Source: Rhodococcus pseudokoreensis (lineage in GTDB: Bacteria > Actinomycetota > Actinomycetes > Mycobacteriales > Mycobacteriaceae). Taken from it: a stretch of 64,000 bases of DNA. A program made the position numbers and the translations under genes. Positions within the stretch are counted from its first letter, which is position 1. Each line of letters begins with the position of its first letter. The stretch is from NCBI RefSeq assembly GCF_017068395.1, contig NZ_CP070619.1, positions 7,440,001 to 7,504,000 of the forward strand, read 5' to 3'. This document shows positions 57,184 through 64,000 of the stretch, piece by piece. Below the pieces are notes generated by a model. That model saw only the letters and a program-made list of their open reading frames with translations. It had not been told where the DNA came from and ran no database searches.

Positions 57184-58371
57184 ATGACCCTCACTTCTCC
57201 TCCGCCGACCGGCCGGCGTGAGTGGATCCACGACTCGGACTGCGACCTCGACGCGTTTCGCGCCTCCGTGGACCGCTCGACGAACCTGGCCGACTATCCG
57301 TTCGCCCACTCCGTGGAACAGAACGTCCTGGTGTACCGCAGCGAATCGCTGACTCCGCATCTCGACGACGCGCAGTCCCGCCGCGCCGTGCAGACCGAAC
57401 TCGTGCGCGCCCTCACCGACGGGCCCGGAATCGTGGTGTTCCAGAACGCCTTCGGCGACCCCGCCGTCGTGGATCGAGCCACCGAACAGTTCGACCTCCT
57501 CATTGCGCAGCAGCAGGCGTCGGGTGGTGTGGTGGGGGACCACTTCGGCAAGGCGGGCGCCAACGACCGGATCTGGAACGCCGCGCAGAAACTGGCACTC
57601 GGCGCCCCGGACGTGTTCGCCGACTACTACGCCAACGACATCCTCGCACTGATCTGCCAGAGCTGGCTGGGGCCGCTGTATCAGGTGACGTCGCAGGTCA
57701 ATGTGGTGAACCCTGGTGGCGCCGCGCAGGTTCCGCATCGGGACTACCACCTCGGCATCGTGCCTGCGCACGAGCTGCCCGAGTATCCGGCGCACCTGCA
57801 CCGGATGTCGTCGGCGCTGACGCTGCAGGGCGCGGTGGCGCACTGCGACATGCCCGTCGAGAGCGGGCCCACCCTGTATCTGCCGTACTCGCAGCAGTTC
57901 GAGGCGGGCTACCTGGCGTTCTCGCGGCCGGAGTTCGTCGAGTTCTTCCGCGACAGCCACGTCCAGTTGCCGCTCCGCAAGGGCGACGCGGTGTTCTTCA
58001 ATCCGGCGCTGTACCACGGTGCGGGCCACAACCGTTCGGAATGGATCCGGCGGATGGCCAATCTGCTGCAGATCTCGTCACCGTTCGGCCGGGCGATGGA
58101 AGTACTGGACCGCGAGGCCATGGCGAACGCCGTGTATCCGACGTTGCTGGCCCGGCAGAGTGCGGGGGCGAGCGAACGCACTCTCCGCAACGCCGTCGTC
58201 GCGACCGCCGAGTGCTACCCGTTCCCCACCAACCTCGACCACGATCAGCCGGTGCACAGCCTCGCGCCGGCCACCCAGGTGGACACCGTGTGGGAAGCGT
58301 TGCGGGACAGCGCCGATCCGGCGGTGCTCGCGGAGCGTCTGGCCGCGCAGACCGCGCGGCGGCAACCGTGA
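57184..58371 (+). CDS. Phytanoyl-CoA dioxygenase (PhyH)-like Fe(II)/2OG oxygenase
   Basis: The product is 395 residues. The iron ligands appear as the HxD motif in 'VPHRDYHLGIVP' and the distal His in 'NPALYHGAGHNRSEWIRRM', with the 2-oxoglutarate-binding Arg after it. The fold and length fit the PhyH superfamily. The substrate is not evident. It is the first gene of a likely operon with an IolE-like TIM barrel, beside a sugar porter and a LacI regulator, so a polyol or sugar derivative is a reasonable guess. No ribosome-binding site precedes the ATG. Confidence 0.8.
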   Translation: MTLTSPPPTGRREWIHDSDCDLDAFRASVDRSTNLADYPFAHSVEQNVLVYRSESLTPHLDDAQSRRAVQTELVRALTDGPGIVVFQNAFGDPAVVDRATEQFDLLIAQQQASGGVVGDHFGKAGANDRIWNAAQKLALGAPDVFADYYANDILALICQSWLGPLYQVTSQVNVVNPGGAAQVPHRDYHLGIVPAHELPEYPAHLHRMSSALTLQGAVAHCDMPVESGPTLYLPYSQQFEAGYLAFSRPEFVEFFRDSHVQLPLRKGDAVFFNPALYHGAGHNRSEWIRRMANLLQISSPFGRAMEVLDREAMANAVYPTLLARQSAGASERTLRNAVVATAECYPFPTNLDHDQPVHSLAPATQVDTVWEALRDSADPAVLAERLAAQTARRQP

Positions 58372-58450
58372 ACGGGCTCCGAAGCGTGATCGACGGACAC
58401 GCGGATTCACTACGACAGCACCGTCCGGTGCGATTGGACGAGACACGACG

Positions 58451-59317
58451 ATGACGATTCGACTGGCAGGCGCGCCCATTTCTTGGGGAGTGTGTGAGGT
58501 GGAGGGCTGGGGTCACCAGCTCGACCCCGACCGGGTGCTCACCGAGATGCGCGACGCCGGCCTCGCGGCCACCGAACTCGGTCCGGACGGATTCCTCCCC
58601 TCGGATCCACGCGAGCTGACGGACACCCTCGCCCGGTACGACCTGACAGCGGTCGGGGGATTCGTCCCGGTGCTGCTGCACGACCCGGATCACGACACGG
58701 TCGCGGCGATCGGCGGGGCGCTCGATTCGCTCGTCGCGTCGGCATCGGAGGTGATGGTCCTGGCGGCGGTGACGGGGGCGGTCGGTTACGATTCGCGACC
58801 GGAACTCGACGACTCCGGATGGAAGACGTTGCTGCGCAACCTCGACCGCCTGTCGTCCGCTGCTGCCGACCGGGGCCTGCGGGCGGTGATCCACCCGCAC
58901 GTGGGGACGATGATCGAGAACCGGGCCGAGGTGGACCGCGTCCTGGACGGCTCGTCGATCCCGCTGTGCCTGGACACCGGTCATCTCCTGATCGGCGGAA
59001 CCGACCCGCTCGACCTGGTCACGACGGCCCCCGAGCGGATCGCCCACGCGCACCTGAAGGATGTCGATGCCACACTCCTCGGCCGGGTCCGGGCGGGTGA
59101 ACTCACCTACACCGAGGCCGTCGCCCGGGGCATGTACACGCCGCTCGGCACTGGTGACGTGGACATCGCCGGGGTGGTCGAGCGGCTGCAGAATCAGGGC
59201 TACGACGGCTGGTACGTCCTCGAGCAGGACACCATTCTCGCGGCGGAACCCGAGGGCGAAGGTCCCGTGCGCGACGTCGTCCGAAGCGTCGAATACCTGG
59301 AAAGCATCACCAAGTAG
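58451..59317 (+). CDS. IolE-like sugar phosphate isomerase/epimerase
   Basis: This 288-residue TIM barrel starts from the ATG at 58451. Motifs 'LAGAPISWGVCEVEGWG', AVIHPHVGTMIEN, CLDTGHLLIGG and 'HAHLKDVD' provide the metal-binding His, Glu and Asp set of the xylose isomerase-like superfamily and resemble inosose dehydratase (IolE). It follows the PhyH gene by 79 bases on the same strand. The PISWGVCE start is typical of IolE. It probably acts in inositol or related polyol breakdown. Confidence 0.78.
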   Translation: MTIRLAGAPISWGVCEVEGWGHQLDPDRVLTEMRDAGLAATELGPDGFLPSDPRELTDTLARYDLTAVGGFVPVLLHDPDHDTVAAIGGALDSLVASASEVMVLAAVTGAVGYDSRPELDDSGWKTLLRNLDRLSSAAADRGLRAVIHPHVGTMIENRAEVDRVLDGSSIPLCLDTGHLLIGGTDPLDLVTTAPERIAHAHLKDVDATLLGRVRAGELTYTEAVARGMYTPLGTGDVDIAGVVERLQNQGYDGWYVLEQDTILAAEPEGEGPVRDVVRSVEYLESITK

Positions 59318-59341
59318 GGCCTCGTGCCGCCGGGGGCGCGG

Positions 59342-60394
59342 CTACGACCGGGCAGGTCCGGTCGTGCCGCGCACCATCAGGTGGGGATCGATCACGAAAT
59401 CCTGCGGGTCGAGGTCCTCGTTCTCGAGTCGGCCGACGGCGAACTGCACGGCGTGCCGGGCCAAGCCCTCCGTGTCCTGCCGCACGGTGGTGAGGTCGAT
59501 CCGAGAGAACTGCGCCAGGTGGCTGTCGTCGTACCCGACGATAGAGATGTCGCCCGGCACGTCGACGTGGGCGCGGGTGAACACGTCCATGAGACCGATG
59601 GCGCAGCGGTCGTTGCCGGCGAGCACGGCGGTGGGCAGGTGGTCCTCGGCCAGCAGGGTGTTCGCGGCCGCGACGCCTGCCTCCTCGGTGTGCTGACCGG
59701 GAATGACGCGAACGTGGTCGGAGAGGTCGTGCCTGCGCATCGCCGCGAGGTACGCCCGACGCCGCTCGGGTGAGCCCGGGTCCGCGCCGCCGTCGACGTG
59801 CGCGATCTCGCGATGTCCGAGTCCGACCAGGTGGTCCACGGACTGCCGGATTCCTTTGGCGTCGGCGGTCCGCACGGTGTCGACGGCAGTGTGGGGGAGT
59901 GCGCGGCCGACGACGGTGACCACGGCTCGGTCCGCGAGCGTGCGCAGATAGTCCGCTTCGGAGAGGGGGCCGAGCAGGATCAGGCCCTCGCACCGGTGGC
60001 TGAGGAGCGCCTCGATCGCCTTGTGCTCGTCGCGGGTGGGTGCGCTCGCGGAGAGCAGGACCTCATATCCGGCGGCCTCGGCCTCCGCGTAAATGGTTCC
60101 GATCAGGTCGGCCTGGAAGGTCTGATGGACGTCCATGAGCACCCCGAGGGTGCGGCTGCGTCCGCGGGCGAGCATGCGGGCGGCCCGGTCGAGGCGGTAG
60201 CCGAGTTCGTCCGCGGCCTGCAGGACGCGGTCCCGGGTCTCGTCGGACGCGCCCGGTTTGTTGCTGAAGATCAGTGACACGAGGGTGCGTGACACCCCGG
60301 CCCGCGTCGCGACATCGGCCATCGTGGGGCGTCGGTGCAGGCCGGCCGGTGCCCGCTCCGCATCTGCGTGCGCGGTGGCGCGGTCGTCGAGCAT
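59342..60394 (-). CDS. LacI family transcriptional regulator
   Basis: The ATG at 60394 has GAGGGAG six bases upstream and gives 350 residues. The N-terminal HTH (TMADVATRAGVSRTLVSLIF) with hinge helix 'LDRAARMLARGRS' is followed by a periplasmic-binding-protein-like effector domain ('LGVLMDVHQTFQADLIGTIYAEAEAAGYEVLL', 'VPGDISIVGYDDSHLAQ'). It is divergent from the sugar porter and convergent with the IolE-like gene, so it probably controls both. A palindromic site of LacI type lies in the intergenic region. Confidence 0.92.
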   Translation of the reverse strand: MLDDRATAHADAERAPAGLHRRPTMADVATRAGVSRTLVSLIFSNKPGASDETRDRVLQAADELGYRLDRAARMLARGRSRTLGVLMDVHQTFQADLIGTIYAEAEAAGYEVLLSASAPTRDEHKAIEALLSHRCEGLILLGPLSEADYLRTLADRAVVTVVGRALPHTAVDTVRTADAKGIRQSVDHLVGLGHREIAHVDGGADPGSPERRRAYLAAMRRHDLSDHVRVIPGQHTEEAGVAAANTLLAEDHLPTAVLAGNDRCAIGLMDVFTRAHVDVPGDISIVGYDDSHLAQFSRIDLTTVRQDTEGLARHAVQFAVGRLENEDLDPQDFVIDPHLMVRGTTGPARS

Positions 60395-60451
60395 CTCGAT
60401 CTCCCTCGGTTGCGTCGTCAGGGACATTCTCACGGATCGCGACCCCAGCCC

Positions 60452-60480
60452 TTGACACCTTCTGTGATTCACCTCATAGT
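60452..60480 (+). promoter_or_regulatory. Promoter of the sugar porter gene
   Basis: A consensus -35 TTGACA (60452-60457) is separated by 17 bases from CATAGT (60475-60480), a fair -10 box. A start near 60487 would place the operator at 60501-60512 within the early transcribed region. Confidence 0.65.
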
Positions 60481-60500
60481 AGACAACTGAAGCGCGTTAG

Positions 60501-60512
60501 TGAAGCGCTTCA
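60501..60512. promoter_or_regulatory. LacI-type operator
   Basis: TGAAGCGCTTCA is a perfect 12-bp palindrome with the central CG typical of LacI-family sites. A half-copy CTGAAGCGCG lies 14 bases upstream at 60487-60496. It lies between the divergent regulator and transporter genes. Confidence 0.7.
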
Positions 60513-60631
60513 GTCCAGGAAAGTACGCCTCTTCGGCTGCATCGAGCCGAGCGCGCCCCGGGCGATATCGACACACGTGAACCGATCTTCCGTGTCGTGA
60601 TGCGTGAGCATTCCCAGAAAGGCCACACCTG

Positions 60632-62101
60632 ATGTTGACAACCAACTCGGCTGCCAGTGCACGCGGAAGCGGCGGCGCTGCGCGAAACGAGCGCAGTCAC
60701 AAACGCTTCCTGACCAAGCTCACCGTCATCTCCACGCTCGGAGGCCTGCTGTTCGGCTACGACACCGGGGTGATCTCCGGTGCGCTGCTGTACATGAAGG
60801 ACGAGTTGAACCTCAGTGCGGTCGGCGAAGCCACCGTCGTGAGTTCCCTGCTCTTCCCCGGTGCCGCCGTCGGCGCGCTGCTGGGCGGCCGGTTGTCCGA
60901 TGCCCTCGGCCGCAAGCGCACGCTGCTCGTCTGCGCGGGCCTGTTCCTCGTCGGCGCCCTCGGGTGTGCGATGGCCCCCAACGTGGAGATCATGGTGCTG
61001 GCCAGGATCGTCCTCGGACTCGGTGTGGGCGCGGCCGCCGTCACCTGCCCGCTGTACCTGGCCGAGATGGCCCCGGTGGAGCGGCGCGGCCGGATGGTCA
61101 CGATCAACGAACTGATGATCGTCACCGGTCAGATGCTCGCCTTCTCGATCAACGCCCTGCTCGATCACGTCATCGAGGATCCGACGGTATGGCGGTACAT
61201 GCTGGCCATCGCGTCGGTGCCCGCGGTCCTCCTGCTGCTCGGCATGCTCGCGCTTCCGGATTCACCGCGCTGGTACGCGTCGAAGGGCCGCCTCGCCGAG
61301 ACACGCAGGACCCTCGAACTGAGCCGCAGCGAGTCCGAGGCCGCCGACGAGTGCGCCAGCATCGCCTTCCACGCCGCCCGCGACCGGAAGTCGAAGACCA
61401 GTGGCGCGGTCCACTACCTGCGGGACTACCCCTGGATGCGCCGGATCCTCTGGATCGGTTGCGGTCTGGCCATCGTGCAGCAGGCGACGGGCATCAACAC
61501 GGTCAACTATTACGCCCCGACGATCCTCGAGCAGAGCGGGTTGGGTGTCAGCGCGTCTCTGGTGGCCACCATCGCGGTCGGTGTCACGTCGGTCGTCATG
61601 ACGATCCTCGGTATCGTCCTGCTGGGCTTCGTGAATCGCCGCAAGATGCTGCTCACCGGTTTCATTGGGGTGGCGTCCTCGCAGGCCGCGCTGTCGCTAG
61701 TGTTCCTGCTGCCCTCGTCCACCGGCCGCAGCTACATCATCCTCGCCGCGATGATGGTGTTCGTCGCGTTCGTGCAGTGCTTCATCGGTACCTGCGTGTG
61801 GTTGCTGCTGTCGGAGATCTTCCCGATGGCCATCCGCGGATTCGCGATGGGTATCGCGGTATTCGTGCTCTGGACGACCAACGCGTTCATCTCGTTCGTC
61901 TTCCCGATCCTCAACTCGGTTCTCGGATCCACCGGAACGTTCGGGCTGTTCGTCCTCGTCAACCTGATGTCGGTGTACTTCGTGTACCGCTTCGTCCCGG
62001 AAACCAAGGGTCGCAGCCTCGAAGAGTTGGAGGACCGCCTCGGCGCGGGCAATCCCGCCACGTCCGCTGCGGGAAGCGCTGCCGCCGTCGCCACCCACTG
62101 A
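60632..62101 (+). CDS. Sugar porter MFS transporter (IolT-like)
   Basis: This 489-residue protein has 12 hydrophobic helices. The sugar porter signatures are clear: 'GGLLFGYDTGVISGALLYMKDEL', GGRLSDALGRKRTLL, LPDSPRWYASKGR, 'QQATGINTVNYYAPTI' and VPETKGRSLEELE. It is a proton-coupled uptake system for a monosaccharide or inositol. It is preceded by a consensus promoter and a LacI operator, so it is probably induced by its substrate. The ATG follows AGAAAGG. Confidence 0.9.
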   Translation: MLTTNSAASARGSGGAARNERSHKRFLTKLTVISTLGGLLFGYDTGVISGALLYMKDELNLSAVGEATVVSSLLFPGAAVGALLGGRLSDALGRKRTLLVCAGLFLVGALGCAMAPNVEIMVLARIVLGLGVGAAAVTCPLYLAEMAPVERRGRMVTINELMIVTGQMLAFSINALLDHVIEDPTVWRYMLAIASVPAVLLLLGMLALPDSPRWYASKGRLAETRRTLELSRSESEAADECASIAFHAARDRKSKTSGAVHYLRDYPWMRRILWIGCGLAIVQQATGINTVNYYAPTILEQSGLGVSASLVATIAVGVTSVVMTILGIVLLGFVNRRKMLLTGFIGVASSQAALSLVFLLPSSTGRSYIILAAMMVFVAFVQCFIGTCVWLLLSEIFPMAIRGFAMGIAVFVLWTTNAFISFVFPILNSVLGSTGTFGLFVLVNLMSVYFVYRFVPETKGRSLEELEDRLGAGNPATSAAGSAAAVATH

Positions 62102-62111
62102 TCGCCGGTTC

Positions 62112-63000
62112 TCACGCACCGGTACCACCGCCTGCGGGTGGGGGTACCGGTGCGTTGCGGTGTGTGCGTCGCCGCCCGTGTAGTTCGTTCAGGTACTCGG
62201 CGTCCTGCTGGGCGTGGGAGCGCTCGGTGAGCAGCCGGAGGGTGCGGGAGTTCTGCACGCCTCGGATGTGGTTGTGGGTCAGTTCGATTGCCGCCCCTTC
62301 CGGTTCGGTTCGAATGATTTCGCCGCGTGGCGTGGTCCATTCGAGTTGACCCGCACCGGTCTGCCGGACGGTCCAGGAGCCGTCGGTTTTCAGCCGGTGG
62401 TGACGCCGGCAGAGGCAGGCGAGATTCGACTCGACCGTCAGACCGCCGTTCTCGGGGCGGTTGCGGTCGAACGGGATCGTGTGGTCGATGTCGTAGAGCC
62501 GCGCCGGCACCTGGCAGTTGGGGAAGCGGCAGTTGCCGTCGCGGGCCCTGATCCGGCGGTCGAGAGCTGTCCCCGGTGCGTAGGTCAGTTCGGGTTTGTG
62601 GGCGGCGTTCCGGATGTACGTCGTGGGTATGCCGTGAGTGTTCTGAACGCGGCTGATCCCGAGAATGTGGCCACCCGCCTCGCCCGTCGACGCGAGCGTG
62701 TGAATGCGCTGGAAGACGCCGTCGGCGGAGAGTGTTCGTGCGGTATCGGCTGGGACGGGGCCATATCCGTCGAGGTGGGCCGGCAGATCGTCGAGCCCGA
62801 GGAGCGTCGACGCGTTGACCACTACCTGGACGAGCGGCGCCCGCCGCGTGCCGGCAAGGGCGGCGCGGGCCGGGCACTTTTCCCGCCCGCACAGGCACGA
62901 GAGGCGCCCGGTGCCGTCGGAAAGGGCGGTGAGTGCGTCGGCTCGGCGTTGCGGGAGGGTGCGCGGGTCGTGGGCGCAGATGTCGTGGATCGCCATTGAC
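62112..63000 (-). pseudogene. Truncated DUF222/HNH (13E12 repeat family) gene
   Basis: From about 63000 to the stop at 62112 the frame matches the C-terminal two thirds of 13E12/DUF222 HNH proteins: 'AIHDICAHDPRTLPQRRADAL', CLCGREKCPA, 'VVNASTLLGLDDLPAHLDGYGPV' and the nuclease core 'RARDGNCRFPNCQVPARLYDIDH...NLACLCRRHHRLKT'. Intact family members have another 150 to 250 residues before this. Here the sequence upstream of the AIHD codon is out of family, and a neighbouring frame reads NVPGDVSIWECHKLLVNG, suggesting a frameshift plus loss of the N-terminus. The catalytic part remains open. Confidence 0.65.
62114..62155. terminator. Bidirectional terminator after the sugar porter
   Basis: ACGCACCGGTACC at 62114-62126 pairs perfectly with GGTACCGGTGCGT at 62143-62155. 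The hairpin codes part of the last residues of the convergent HNH remnant and so overlaps its 3' end. Confidence 0.7.
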
Positions 63001-63170
63001 CAGCAATTTGTGGCATTCCCAGATCGAGACGTCGCCGGGGACATTCCGCCACGGTGAGCGGGAACTTCAACTGCCCGCAGATCGATGCGCACCTTCCGGA
63101 AACCACGCGAAGTCATGCCCGGCGATGCCCAGTTTCGCGCTCGTGAGTGCCGGAGGAGTCCTGAGACTCC

Positions 63171-64000
63171 TCAACCACGCACGGGCGCGGAGCGCCTCGC
63201 GAGGGTGGCGGCCCCGATGCGCTGTGCCGATTCGCCGAGTTGTGTTTCGCGGATGCGGGCGAGGGGGCGGTGTCCGGAACCGGTTGCGAGAGAGGCGTAG
63301 ACGTCCCGAGCGTGGTCGAGGAACAGCGGAGCCGAACCGCTGACTCCGCCGGCGATGACGACGAGGTCGGGGTCGTACACGTCGCCGACCATGGCGAGTC
63401 CGACGCCCAGCCACCGTGCGAACTCTTCCATCGTGCGGATGGCGAGCGGGTCGCCGTCCCGCGCGGCGCTCGCGATCCGGCGGCCGGTGAGCGATCCGGG
63501 ATCGCTCGCCACCTCGCGTGCGAGGATCGTCGAACTCGTGGGGTCGGCGGCGAGAAGTTCGATGGCCGTGTCCACGAGCGCTGTTCCGCTGCAGTACCGT
63601 TCCCAGCACCCGCGCTTGCCGCAGGCGCAGGGCCTGCCACCCGGAACCACCTGCAGGTGGCCGAGTTCGGGGGCGACACCGTGGCTCCCGCGGTAGAGCG
63701 TCCCGTCGATGAGCAGGGCCGCACCGATGCCGGTGCCGATCGCGACCATCACCACATTGCGACCTCCGGCGGCGGCCCCGAACCGGTGCTCCGCCCACGC
63801 CGCCGCGTTCGCGTCGTGTTCGAGGACCACCGGCAGTCCGAGCCGTTCGCTGAGGTCGTTTGCGACCGGCACGTTCTTCCACGGCAGGTGCGGCGCGAAC
63901 CGCACGGTGGTGAGGTCGGGGGTGATGAAACCGGCCACGGCCAGCCCGACGGCCGACACGGGGTGGCGTCCCGCGAGTTCGCGGACGGCACGGTCGAGCG
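63171..64000 (-). CDS. ROK family sugar kinase/glucokinase (partial at window edge)
   Basis: The frame runs off the right edge; reading past the GTG at 63959 gives LDRAVRELAGRHP in frame, so the true start lies outside. Visible motifs are 'VLEHDANAAAWAEHRFG', 'IGTGIGAALLIDGTLYRGSHG', PELGHLQV and the zinc-binding CACGKRGCWERYCSG, diagnostic of ROK glucokinases. 'LVVIAGGVSGS' near the C-terminus belongs to the ATP site. It phosphorylates glucose or a related sugar and may serve substrates imported by the nearby sugar porter. Confidence 0.9.
   Translation of the reverse strand, partial: LDRAVRELAGRHPVSAVGLAVAGFITPDLTTVRFAPHLPWKNVPVANDLSERLGLPVVLEHDANAAAWAEHRFGAAAGGRNVVMVAIGTGIGAALLIDGTLYRGSHGVAPELGHLQVVPGGRPCACGKRGCWERYCSGTALVDTAIELLAADPTSSTILAREVASDPGSLTGRRIASAARDGDPLAIRTMEEFARWLGVGLAMVGDVYDPDLVVIAGGVSGSAPLFLDHARDVYASLATGSGHRPLARIRETQLGESAQRIGAATLARRSAPVRG

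Overview
The window is high-GC actinobacterial DNA, most likely from Rhodococcus or a close relative. The right-hand two thirds keeps the gene order that I recall around Mycobacterium tuberculosis Rv2460c-Rv2478c (ssb-like, ettA, gdh, aglA, glbO, HNH gene, ctaJ, DUF5130 gene, pepN, Rv2466c-like, rpiB, nei-like, tig, clpP1, clpP2, clpX), with lineage-specific insertions. GTG and TTG starts and GTGA/ATGA start-stop overlaps are common. No database search was possible; names rest on motifs, length and context.

Region 1 (1 to about 17.5 kb, all + strand) is the late half of a siphovirus-like prophage whose left end lies outside the window. It holds the end of a capsid gene, neck and connector genes, a tail tube gene, two tail chaperone frames joined by a GGGAAAA slippery site, a 1579-residue tape measure with an embedded NlpC/P60-like segment, distal tail and baseplate genes, an amidase endolysin broken into two overlapping frames, a holin, a membrane coiled-coil protein and three tail-fibre-like genes with collagen-like and repeated beta-rich modules. 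A strong 28-bp palindrome closes the late operon.

Region 2 (17.6 to 24.1 kb) is an accessory segment on the - strand, visibly richer in AT in its gaps than its surroundings. It encodes a four-helix membrane protein with a Cys-rich loop, a protein with a HEPN-like Rx4H motif, a lipoprotein, a DUF2510 membrane protein, an exported protein and a TIR/deoxyribosyltransferase-like protein with a C-terminal coiled coil. The lipoprotein and exported protein genes share a nearly identical 42-nt leader. The segment ends at the 3' end of a tRNA-Arg(TCT) gene beside several inverted repeats, which is the expected layout of a tRNA attachment site. This is the most likely place in the window for undescribed lysogenic-conversion or anti-phage functions.

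Region 3 (24.2 to 53.6 kb) is core chromosome: a CopD-CtaG membrane protein, an SSB-like protein, EttA, the very large NAD-dependent glutamate dehydrogenase between two hot-dog thioesterases, an alpha-glucosidase, truncated haemoglobin O, an HNH protein, the CtaJ oxidase subunit, DNA polymerase IV with a LexA box over its start, aminopeptidase N, a ferredoxin reductase, a mycothiol-linked DsbA-like protein, an M48 protease, RpiB, a Nei-type glycosylase, tRNA-Gly, tRNA-Pro and the tig-clpP1-clpP2-clpX proteostasis block.

Region 4 (53.6 to 64 kb) is catabolic. An aroQ-qsuB operon (dehydroquinate to dehydroshikimate to protocatechuate) sits behind a candidate operator. It is followed by an M23 peptidase, then a likely sugar or inositol cluster: PhyH dioxygenase, IolE-like TIM barrel, LacI regulator and sugar porter, with a palindromic operator downstream of a good promoter. 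A decayed DUF222/HNH gene and a ROK sugar kinase cut by the window edge complete it.
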